From the NCBI GenBank assembly GCA_016934035.1, contig JAFGTP010000048.1:62001-126000 (forward strand): a stretch of DNA of 64,000 nucleotides. Direction: 5' to 3'. The translations under genes were made by a program, and so were the position numbers. This DNA comes from Fidelibacterota bacterium (GTDB taxonomy: Bacteria; Fidelibacterota; UBA2242; JAFGTP01). The notes under the pieces were generated by a model. That model was not told the DNA's origin. It was given only the letters and a program-made list of their open reading frames with translations, and did no database searches. Shown one piece after another: positions 18,006 through 25,944 of this stretch (positions within the stretch are counted from its first letter, which is position 1; every line of letters starts with the position of its first letter).

Positions 18006-20384
18006 TTATTCAATTATGAATTCACCCTCTAATCTAATATCTTCAGAGGAACTACCTACCATTACCTTGAAAGTACCAGGCTCAACTACAAAATCCATTT
18101 CACGGTTATAGATAGCCAGATCGTCTTTCTTCAATTCAAAAGTGATTGTTTGTGATTTTCCCGGAGCCAGGTTGATACGCTCAAATCCGCGTAGGTTTTT
18201 CTCATAAGTGGTTACACTACTGGTTTCATCATTGATATACAATTGAGGTATTTCATCGCCAACTCTATCGCCAACATTTTTTACATCAAAACTGATGATT
18301 GCCAATACATCAGCATTTTCAGTATCAGTGGATATGGATAAATTGCTATATGCAAAACTGGTATAACTCAACCCATGGCCAAAAGGAAAAAGCATACCTT
18401 TGATTCGTGTTTCATTTTCACTTCCTCCTGCCGAGCCGGGTTTTTGCGGAAAATTCAGTGGCAATTGTCCAACGGTTTTGGGAAAGGTTATCGGCAGTTT
18501 TCCACCGGGATTATAATCTCCGAAAAGCACATCAGCCACAGCTGTGCCACCATGTTTTCCGGGGAACCAGGCTTCTACAATGGCGGGAATATTTCTATCA
18601 ACCCAATTGATAGTCATGGGGCGGCCATTGATCAAAACGACTACTGTTGGCGTACCGGTTTCATAAATGGCTTTTACCAGATCGCGCTGATATCCGGGCA
18701 GGTCAAGACTTGTGCGGGATTTGGATTCACCTACTATATTTTCGTCGTCGCCTAATACAACCACGGCGATATCAACGGTTTTAGCCATTTTTACTGCTTT
18801 ATCAATCTCTGCCTGTTCATCGGCAGTAATCTCAAAAGGCATGATTTCACTTTCCGGCCAGTTTGCATCTACAACGTCACAACCTTTGGTATATTTAACT
18901 TCGACATTGTCAGACACTTTAGACCTGATACCTTCCAGTATTGATGTAACTTTTACCATAGAAGGGCCATAACGACTGATGGAAGATTTTTTTGCATTTG
19001 CATTAGGACCGGTTACCAGAATAGATTTAATATCTTTTCTGAGAGGTAAGGTTTTATTTTCATTTTTCAACAGGACAATGGATTTTTGCGAGGCTTCATA
19101 AGATATTTTTTCATATTCGCTATTGTTAACAATTTTATCTGCGGATTTTGGATCTTCAATATAAGGATTATCAAAAAGTCCCAGCCAGAATTTTACTCTT
19201 AATACGTCAACAACACGCTCATCCAGCATTTCCTTGGATATGATACCTTCTTTGACCAATTCCCGCAAGGGTAAAATATAATCTTCCGGTGGTGAAAAAC
19301 GGGTTCTGACATTCAGTCCACCAAGCACCACCTGACGAACTGCATCTTTTTGGTTTTCGGCAACATGGTGTTTTTCATAAACAAATTCCACAGCACGGCT
19401 ATCCGAAACAACATATCCCTGAAACCCCCATTCTTTTCGGAGTCGTCGAATTAAAAAATCACTATTCGCAATAACCGGAATACCATTATAATCATTGTAG
19501 GACGCCATTGTACCTAATGCATTTCCCTCAACAAAAGCTTTTTTGAAAGGTGCAAGATATAGGGTTTCCATTTCCCGTTCTGTGATGTGAGGATCAGTTC
19601 TGGCGTCACCGTCACGACCACCTTTTGGCACACTATAAACCGCAAAATGCTTCGGTGTGGAAACAACACCTTGTTTTTGCAGGGCAATTATTTGCGCCAG
19701 TCCCAGTTCACCAACATGAAATGGATCTTCACCATAACATTCTACAGTCCTTCCCCAACGCGGGTCACGAGCCAAATCCAGAATAGGTGAATAAATATTG
19801 GTATAGCCCAGCACTCTTCCTTCTTTTCCGGTAATTTCACCAATTTTTGTTACCAGGTCAACATCCCAGGTACTGCCGACACCGATTTGTGCGGGAAATG
19901 AGGTTCCACCTTCATTACAAATACCACGAATGCCTTCATTGGTAAAATCAACAGGAATTCCCAACCGTGTTTCTTCTATAAAAAACTTCTGGACTTGATT
20001 GATCGCTTCCGCGTGAGTAGAAGCCGGCCAGGAATACTGGGTTTTTGTGTAGGGACGATCCAGGCCATTAAGGTGTTCATCTATATTGGCGATACCATCT
20101 TTCCAGACTCTGTTTTTCCATTCTTTTGTGGGTAGTTCATCCTCCAGAACACGGCCAAATCCATAAAGTGTGGCTGTTTGGCAGGTTTTTTCCTCAAGGT
20201 TCATTTGAGAAAGCAGGTCATTGATACGGTCATCAATTGCAGCATCGGGATTTTCATAAACATCCATTTTGCCGTTTTTGTTCAAATCTATCCAGTTTCC
20301 ATGGTAGATATTCTTAGAATTGCCGAATAATATTATACTGCAAATTCCCATTAGGAAGATTGCCTTCAGTACCGACCTGACCAT
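18006..20384 (-). CDS. GH3 beta-glycosidase (exported)
   Basis: The 792-residue exported protein has a hydrophobic N-terminus (AIFLMGICSIILFGNS). The GH3 barrel contains DPRWGRTVECYGEDP, the PKHFAVY segment and the nucleophile region GFQGYVVSDSRAVEF (D328). The second alpha/beta domain (about 440-640) contains SILVTGPNANAKKSSISRYG, and a fibronectin-III-like C-terminal domain ends EGEFIIE. The general reaction is release of terminal beta-linked sugars; glucose or xylose cannot be decided from sequence. It has no sorting domain, so it is likely periplasmic. It starts 3 bases after the GH115-like gene stop and is the last gene of the second locus, consistent with trimming xylo- or gluco-oligosaccharides once uronyl branches are removed. 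Confidence 0.85.
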   Translation of the reverse strand: MVRSVLKAIFLMGICSIILFGNSKNIYHGNWIDLNKNGKMDVYENPDAAIDDRINDLLSQMNLEEKTCQTATLYGFGRVLEDELPTKEWKNRVWKDGIANIDEHLNGLDRPYTKTQYSWPASTHAEAINQVQKFFIEETRLGIPVDFTNEGIRGICNEGGTSFPAQIGVGSTWDVDLVTKIGEITGKEGRVLGYTNIYSPILDLARDPRWGRTVECYGEDPFHVGELGLAQIIALQKQGVVSTPKHFAVYSVPKGGRDGDARTDPHITEREMETLYLAPFKKAFVEGNALGTMASYNDYNGIPVIANSDFLIRRLRKEWGFQGYVVSDSRAVEFVYEKHHVAENQKDAVRQVVLGGLNVRTRFSPPEDYILPLRELVKEGIISKEMLDERVVDVLRVKFWLGLFDNPYIEDPKSADKIVNNSEYEKISYEASQKSIVLLKNENKTLPLRKDIKSILVTGPNANAKKSSISRYGPSMVKVTSILEGIRSKVSDNVEVKYTKGCDVVDANWPESEIMPFEITADEQAEIDKAVKMAKTVDIAVVVLGDDENIVGESKSRTSLDLPGYQRDLVKAIYETGTPTVVVLINGRPMTINWVDRNIPAIVEAWFPGKHGGTAVADVLFGDYNPGGKLPITFPKTVGQLPLNFPQKPGSAGGSENETRIKGMLFPFGHGLSYTSFAYSNLSISTDTENADVLAIISFDVKNVGDRVGDEIPQLYINDETSSVTTYEKNLRGFERINLAPGKSQTITFELKKDDLAIYNREMDFVVEPGTFKVMVGSSSEDIRLEGEFIIE

Positions 20385-20387
20385 TCA

Positions 20388-22559
20388 TTACTCCATTGCT
20401 TTGTTGTTTACACCATTCACCTGTCCTGAATATTCCAGGGCAGTTTTATAGGTTTCTTCAATTCTGATTACAAAATCGTTAATATCAAAAATACGTTCTT
20501 CGGCATACCAGTTTTTAAAAGGGCCATAAGCGGATTTATAGATTGTATGCTGGGCTGTTTTTGCAGCCTGTAATGCTTGTTTTAAATAAACCTGCTGATC
20601 GTAGTCATCTCTTTCATTTGGAACTTTTTTACGATATGCCATGCAATATTTGTTTACAGTTTCATTTAGGTGCATCATAAAATGTGCTGGTATTCGTAGA
20701 TTATTATTAAAAAAGACCTTTGCATGGATATCCAAATGGTCATAGATCGAATCTGCTCTCTGCGCAACAGTTTTAAAAGCGGCCATAGATGCTGATGTCC
20801 CGTTGATGATGGCATCAATTTGATTATCCGCATCACAATCTTCTGGCACAATTCTAAAAGTCCTGCCAGGCAATTGCTCCCAGGAATAATCTTCCAGCGG
20901 ATTTAAGTCAATGGGACCAAAGAATTTCTGGGACAATTGTTTCACCACCTGCTTGTACCTTAAGTCGTGAAAATTGTACTGTCGCTCATAATCCTTGAGG
21001 TCATTCTTTTTCTGGTTCCAGAAGGAATAAAAATAATCCCGGTAAAGCTCTGCAATTTCTTCACTTGAATCATCACCAAAATATGAAGCACAATATTCTG
21101 TTAAAAATTTATCCGTATCATATTTTTCAAAATCCCACAGCAATGCGGCATTGGCTGATAAGGACAGCAAATGTTCGCGAATATTGCCGGCATTGACTAC
21201 AGAGAAATAAATCGGGTGGTTATTTTTGGAGTCAATATAGCGAAAATTCTTTTCCATCTTCCAGGGGCCTTCAACTGCAACGAAATGAGATCCGGTAGAT
21301 GTAAATTGTAAATTCATGTAATAACCAAGTTTGGTATTTTCCGGAATGGTAAGATTGCGAATATCATCATTTGGAAAATGGTCTCTGCGAGCAGCAACAA
21401 AATTCCAGATCAAGTATTTTCCTGATGGGATTTTTAATTTGTTTTCCGCCAAAAAATCTGACATTTCATCATAAAAAATCCAGCGGGCAACAGGGTTTTC
21501 CTGTCCTGTTTCTTCTTTCAGAATATCAACTTGTTTTTGCACCATTTGATTAATGATCTCTGCCCGCTCATCCATATCTTCCGGTGCATCGGTAAAGGTG
21601 TACCAGAAGGGAATGTCACGATTGCCACGAAAGTTGATTCCCCAGATCGGGTCAATACCGTTTTTCGCTAAACATCTCACATTGTATCGCCAGAATTCTT
21701 CAAATTTCTCTTTATTAGCAAGGAGTAATTCCGGCGGCTCTGTGTTTTTGATTTTTCGCCAGTAATCATTCCATTTGTTAAATTTGGAATCCATTGCCGA
21801 TTGATGATGAAAGGTGATTTTCAAGCCCATATTATCAATTAATTTTGCGTAATCAGAAATAGCGTAACTTTCGGAATAATCACTAGCAGATTCGATTTCA
21901 ACCGTATTCATTTTCAAGCGTAACATTGTTTCCAGCCAAATCTCGCGATTGAATTGGGAATCCCTTAACCAGGGTTTAAACATATCGGTGTCATTGGGAA
22001 ACCAGGCACGGTATTTCACATAGGGTTCACCGGAATCATAAGTGCATTTACAGGGTATCTCAAGGGACCCTTTCTTTTCCAGAGTGATTGATGCCCAGAA
22101 CCATAGCGGCGGTATATCCAGCACTTTTTCGCTGAAGGTCATCATGGCGAATATTGTTCCTCTTACATCTGATCCCTGAAGCACAAGGTTTTGCTGCTTG
22201 GTAAAAAGATGATGACGCTCAAATCCTGTGAGTATATCCAGTCCCATTGCATCACTTCCACCATTAATGATTATCAGAGCATTTTCAATAGTATCAATGC
22301 TACTAAAATCTGTAGATATAACCGCTTCTTTTCCCAAAACCTGTTTTATGTCACGCTGTAATATAGCTAAGGATTTTTGAATAGGGACAGAGGATGTATC
22401 ATTAATAAAGATTTGGAAGCCGGGATTAAGAACGACTTTTTCACTATTACAGGAGACTAAAAAAAATAATGTACCCAGCAATATAAATATGGTTAGACCG
22501 GTTAAATTCTTTCCGATCACTTTTTTCTCAAAAATTTTCAATATCATTCTTTTACTCAC
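20388..22559 (-). CDS. GH115-like alpha-glucuronidase lipoprotein (tentative)
   Basis: A 723-residue predicted lipoprotein: the signal ends in LFFLVSC with Cys at about residue 37. The N-terminal domain contains LIIINGGSDAMGLDIL and GSDVRGTIFAMMTFSEKVL. The start of the catalytic part, EPYVKYRAWFPNDTDMFKPW followed by MLRLKMNTVEIES, resembles GH115, whose members remove glucuronic acid branches from xylan or arabinogalactan. It is shorter than most GH115 enzymes and seems to lack their C-terminal domain; a GH67- or GH20-related relative is the alternative. The first codon is GTG (22559), and an ATG four codons later is possible. The uronate operon downstream would use the released sugar. Confidence 0.55.
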   Translation of the reverse strand: MSKRMILKIFEKKVIGKNLTGLTIFILLGTLFFLVSCNSEKVVLNPGFQIFINDTSSVPIQKSLAILQRDIKQVLGKEAVISTDFSSIDTIENALIIINGGSDAMGLDILTGFERHHLFTKQQNLVLQGSDVRGTIFAMMTFSEKVLDIPPLWFWASITLEKKGSLEIPCKCTYDSGEPYVKYRAWFPNDTDMFKPWLRDSQFNREIWLETMLRLKMNTVEIESASDYSESYAISDYAKLIDNMGLKITFHHQSAMDSKFNKWNDYWRKIKNTEPPELLLANKEKFEEFWRYNVRCLAKNGIDPIWGINFRGNRDIPFWYTFTDAPEDMDERAEIINQMVQKQVDILKEETGQENPVARWIFYDEMSDFLAENKLKIPSGKYLIWNFVAARRDHFPNDDIRNLTIPENTKLGYYMNLQFTSTGSHFVAVEGPWKMEKNFRYIDSKNNHPIYFSVVNAGNIREHLLSLSANAALLWDFEKYDTDKFLTEYCASYFGDDSSEEIAELYRDYFYSFWNQKKNDLKDYERQYNFHDLRYKQVVKQLSQKFFGPIDLNPLEDYSWEQLPGRTFRIVPEDCDADNQIDAIINGTSASMAAFKTVAQRADSIYDHLDIHAKVFFNNNLRIPAHFMMHLNETVNKYCMAYRKKVPNERDDYDQQVYLKQALQAAKTAQHTIYKSAYGPFKNWYAEERIFDINDFVIRIEETYKTALEYSGQVNGVNNKAME

Positions 22560-22586
22560 TTTGATTTAATTTCTTCTTTCCTATCA

Positions 22587-22616
22587 ATTGCCTGCCATTT
22601 CAGTCTGGCAGGCAAT
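22587..22616. other. Intercistronic hairpin (11-bp perfect stem)
   Basis: ATTGCCTGCCA, 8-base loop, TGGCAGGCAAT. It lies in the 124-base gap between the GH28-like gene and the GH115-like gene of the same operon. Neither strand has a T-run after the stem, so it is not a standard terminator. An mRNA processing or stability element is more likely. Confidence 0.6.
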
Positions 22617-22683
22617 CAAAAGAAAGAGGATGAAGAAATTGTTAACACTTACTTTATATCCAGTTTTACTCACCTAATTATTA

Positions 22684-25600
22684 TCATTTTATCAAAAGCA
22701 TTTTACAGGTTAGTTTTTCACTCCCCGCTTCTAAGCTGTAATAGTAAATACCACTTGCCAGATTTGCGGCATCAAAAAGCAGTGAGTAATGGCCCGACTG
22801 TTTATGGTCATCCACCAGTTCGGCAACGCTTTGGCCATTAATATTATAAACCATCAACCTCACGTTACACGGTTTATTAATACTATATCTGATTTGTGTT
22901 TTGGGATTAAACGGATTTGGGTAGTTCTGGTGCAACTGAAATGTTTCGCTCACAATTAAGTCTTTATCATCCATGGAAGTCGAGGTATAATCAGGGATTT
23001 GATTATAATTAGAAATATAGACCATATCCAATTCACTGCCATTTTCACGAAGGCCGACTTGCAGTGTATTGATCCCGGGCACCAGTGTAAATTCCTCACT
23101 GCAAACATCCCAATGAAATTCCGTATCGCTTTTTTCATAGGCAATCATATTCCAGCGAATCCACTCACCATCACTCATCCTCAACCAAAAAGAATCATCA
23201 TTAATACTGTTTGGATGCCGCATTCGAAACCATACCTTATAATCACCGGGTACAGCCTGAAAATTAAAAATAGCAATTTTGCTTGTATCCGAAGGAGCAT
23301 CAGATTTACTTTCTTCTGTTTCACTAACAATATATTTTCTACCGGAAGCAAGGTTGCTTTCCAGAATTGACCATAGCGATCCAACAATCGCATCTTCGGC
23401 TTCCATATAATTTTCGTACAGGGTGCTGTCTTGTGGGATTGTTTCTGTTTGTGCCAGGTAGAGTTTATCCAATAAAGTTCCCGGTTCACATCCGGCAATT
23501 TCCAACTGGTTTTGCCCTTCCGCCAGCGAATAAGTGGTATCCTTTTTATCCCAAAAATATTGGTTGTTGGGAAATCCCATCGCGATCTGGTCCCAGCGGT
23601 GCCAGCCATCATCATTCAGTCGAATCCAGACAGCATCACTGGCTTCGCCATCAGGATGCTTGATTTTCAACCAGAATGTGTAATCACCTTCTTCCACATT
23701 GAATGAAAATTTCGCAATGTCTTTGGCTTCGGAAGGCGGATTCTCCCGGGATGTTTCTCCTGTATGATGAATCACTTGCCCATCGGAGGCTTGCTCATCA
23801 TTGATAATTTCCCAGTTAGCGCCCATCGTACCTGTTTCTGCTTCCAGCTCAAGTTCTTTGGTATAATAGCCGTCAAAATGTGAGATTTCCACATAATCAA
23901 CACCGGTAATTTCCGCATCACCATTTACGCAAATCACAGAAATTTTCTGACTGGTTTCAATGTATATATTTTGAATTGTATGAATAGCAAAAGGAGTATC
24001 CTCTTGAATATCGGCATTCCAATGATCGACCAATTCTCCATCAACCAGTAGTTTATAGGCAGCAGAACTGTCGTTTTCATTCCAGTAACTGACATTCATT
24101 TCAAAATTTCCAGTGGCAGCCGTAAAAAAATAACTGACTTCACCAGAATCAGACTGACAGACCACCATTTTTTCACCAGAAGCATCAGGATTATCCTGAA
24201 TAACAGTTTGCTCCAACATCATCTTTTCCGCTTCCATTCTGCCAAGGGCATGAGTTGTATCATTATCGGTTAATGCAAAAACAATATTCTCTGCATACTC
24301 ATTGATGTTAATAAGCGCCTGGCCAGGACCGGTTATATATTCATCATTTATTTTTAGGTTGGTAAAGGCGACATTACTGATATTGTTATTCGGATCCAGT
24401 CCCTTGATATAGGAATAAGCAATGTCTGAATAACAGGTATAATTTTCAATAGAAACATCCTTAATGGTCCCACCTTCCAGAATATGCAGATTAAAAGGCA
24501 TACCCCAACATTCATCGACATAAACCTTTTTCACAACTACATTTTCCCAGTCTCCGTATCCGTCATCATGTTTAAAATCAATACCATCCCGAGTGCCTAC
24601 CATGTAGATGCCATCATAGAGAATATCATATAATCGATAATAGGCCTGCATTCCCAATGTAACGCCTCTTGTATTGGAGTAGCCAACACAATTTCTGAAA
24701 GTAATATCATGAGTTGGTTCAAGGCCATAATCCTTTGAACAAAAAGCGTCATCCCCGGTGATAACAAAACAATCTTCAACAACAGCATGCTGTGAAGCAC
24801 ACATATTAATGCCATCGGAATGTTTCAGTCCCGGATAATTCAGAACTTTTACATTGGATACATAAATTTGATCGCTGTAATAAAATGGTACTGACCAGGA
24901 GGTCGATTCCCGAACAATAATGCCGTCAACCTGCACATCACTGGAGTTTTCAGTACTGATAGGGCGTATTTTTAGATTTGCATCCCGAATATCATCGACA
25001 TTATCAGCCAGGGTAACACCATAGGCATCAATCACACCACGACCTGTAATTCGTACATCTCTAGCGCCTTCAACTGATATAACATGGGTGATACGTTGAG
25101 TTGCACCGGGAGAATATTCATTGTAATCGGTTTTCTCACCGGTACCGCGAAGAACAGCGCCACCTTCTAAATAAATTGTGGTATTACTTTTTGCATAAAG
25201 TCTTGTGATTGTATATAAACCAGCCGGAATGTAGAGAACGCCACCGCCATCGCTATTCACGTCATCCAGAGCTTGCTGAAATTTCTCTGTTTCAATTGTA
25301 GCACCGGTGGTATCCACATCGTAATCAAGAATATTGGTTACATCAGAACCACCAACTTGTGGCGGGTCAGTTTCCATTGGATCCGCTAGCAAAATCAGTT
25401 TTTCCAAATTGTTAATATATAATACCAGATATTGCGGCTCGGAAATCGAGAATATGGCACTGTTGTCCGTAATATCAGCTATTATATCAAAGGGTTTCGG
25501 CCTGATTTCACAGGATTCAATTGTTTCTGAACACTCCACATTTATATCGATATCGCCTGAAAAGGAAAAATGAGAATAATGATACTGCACATTATCTTTT

Positions 25601-25788
25601 ACAACATATTGTGTCACCGGTACTTTCTGACCATTCACTATAAGGCTAAAATTTTCACTGACCGGGTACACATCAGGCAATGGATATGTTTCAATCTCCG
25701 CTGCTATCAATACTGTAGCAAAAATAAGCAGAATCGTAATAATCCTGACCATATTAAGTTTTTTATATGTCCTTTGTCTGAAAATCAT
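22684..25788 (-). CDS. Secreted GH28-like parallel beta-helix enzyme with lectin-like modules and type IX sorting domain
   Basis: The protein has 1034 residues with a signal peptide. The beta-helix spans about 155-525 with a polygalacturonase-type opening (GGGVLYIPAGLYTITRLYAK, ITGRGVIDAYG), KHSDGINM and TGDDAFCSKDYG. The Asp residues fit the GH28/GH49 arrangement, but the canonical GHG motif is absent (RGVTLGMQAY at that position). Three jelly-roll-like segments follow: one at about 530-650 (GRMEAEKMMLEQ) and two related copies at about 655-795 and 800-935 (DYTFWLKIKHPDGEASDAVW; DYKVWFRMRHPNSINDDSFW). The last 80 residues are a sorting domain (NYPNPFNPKTQIRYSI, KMLLIK). AAGG precedes the ATG. 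Cell-surface cleavage of a branched or uronate-containing glycan is inferred. Confidence 0.75.
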   Translation of the reverse strand: MIFRQRTYKKLNMVRIITILLIFATVLIAAEIETYPLPDVYPVSENFSLIVNGQKVPVTQYVVKDNVQYHYSHFSFSGDIDINVECSETIESCEIRPKPFDIIADITDNSAIFSISEPQYLVLYINNLEKLILLADPMETDPPQVGGSDVTNILDYDVDTTGATIETEKFQQALDDVNSDGGGVLYIPAGLYTITRLYAKSNTTIYLEGGAVLRGTGEKTDYNEYSPGATQRITHVISVEGARDVRITGRGVIDAYGVTLADNVDDIRDANLKIRPISTENSSDVQVDGIIVRESTSWSVPFYYSDQIYVSNVKVLNYPGLKHSDGINMCASQHAVVEDCFVITGDDAFCSKDYGLEPTHDITFRNCVGYSNTRGVTLGMQAYYRLYDILYDGIYMVGTRDGIDFKHDDGYGDWENVVVKKVYVDECWGMPFNLHILEGGTIKDVSIENYTCYSDIAYSYIKGLDPNNNISNVAFTNLKINDEYITGPGQALININEYAENIVFALTDNDTTHALGRMEAEKMMLEQTVIQDNPDASGEKMVVCQSDSGEVSYFFTAATGNFEMNVSYWNENDSSAAYKLLVDGELVDHWNADIQEDTPFAIHTIQNIYIETSQKISVICVNGDAEITGVDYVEISHFDGYYTKELELEAETGTMGANWEIINDEQASDGQVIHHTGETSRENPPSEAKDIAKFSFNVEEGDYTFWLKIKHPDGEASDAVWIRLNDDGWHRWDQIAMGFPNNQYFWDKKDTTYSLAEGQNQLEIAGCEPGTLLDKLYLAQTETIPQDSTLYENYMEAEDAIVGSLWSILESNLASGRKYIVSETEESKSDAPSDTSKIAIFNFQAVPGDYKVWFRMRHPNSINDDSFWLRMSDGEWIRWNMIAYEKSDTEFHWDVCSEEFTLVPGINTLQVGLRENGSELDMVYISNYNQIPDYTSTSMDDKDLIVSETFQLHQNYPNPFNPKTQIRYSINKPCNVRLMVYNINGQSVAELVDDHKQSGHYSLLFDAANLASGIYYYSLEAGSEKLTCKMLLIK

Positions 25789-25795
25789 AATTATC

Positions 25796-25848
25796 CTTTT
25801 TGAGATTAATCATCTTTTTGAGATTAACCATCTTTTTAAGATTGAGCC
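25796..25848. repeat. 18-bp tandem repeat, about three copies
   Basis: CTTTTTGAGATTAATCAT (25796-25813), CTTTTTGAGATTAACCAT (25814-25831) and a decayed third copy starting CTTTTTAAGATTGAG at 25832. It sits just upstream of the GH28-like gene start and overlaps the base of a hairpin. It may affect spacing of the leader or the copy number of a binding site; nothing more can be said. Confidence 0.7.
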
Positions 25849-25874
25849 TACCGGCCTTTTTCACCGGCAGACTC
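25844..25874 (-). other. Intercistronic hairpin with G:U pairs only in the minus-strand RNA
   Basis: On the minus strand GAGTCTGCCGG, 9-base loop, CCGGTAGGCTC. The 11-base stem is fully paired in the minus-strand transcript if two G:U pairs are allowed, but has two A/C mismatches in the opposite strand. This points to a function in the operon mRNA. No U-tract follows, so a classical terminator is unlikely. Confidence 0.55.
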
Positions 25875-25883
25875 AAAGTAGAG

Positions 25884-25936
25884 AAGAGGAGATATAGATA
25901 ATATTATTCATATATTCTATATCTAATCTTCCTCTT
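25884..25936. other. Large intercistronic hairpin directly after the beta-helix gene
   Basis: AAGAGGA-GATATAGA pairs with TCTATATC and, after a 6-base bulge, TCCTCTT. That is 15 base pairs around a 17-base loop. It begins 8 bases after the stop codon of the beta-helix gene (minus strand). With the neighbouring hairpin and the tandem repeat it fills the whole gap to the next gene. mRNA 3' protection or partial attenuation is inferred. Confidence 0.55.
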
Positions 25937-25944
25937 GACAATCG

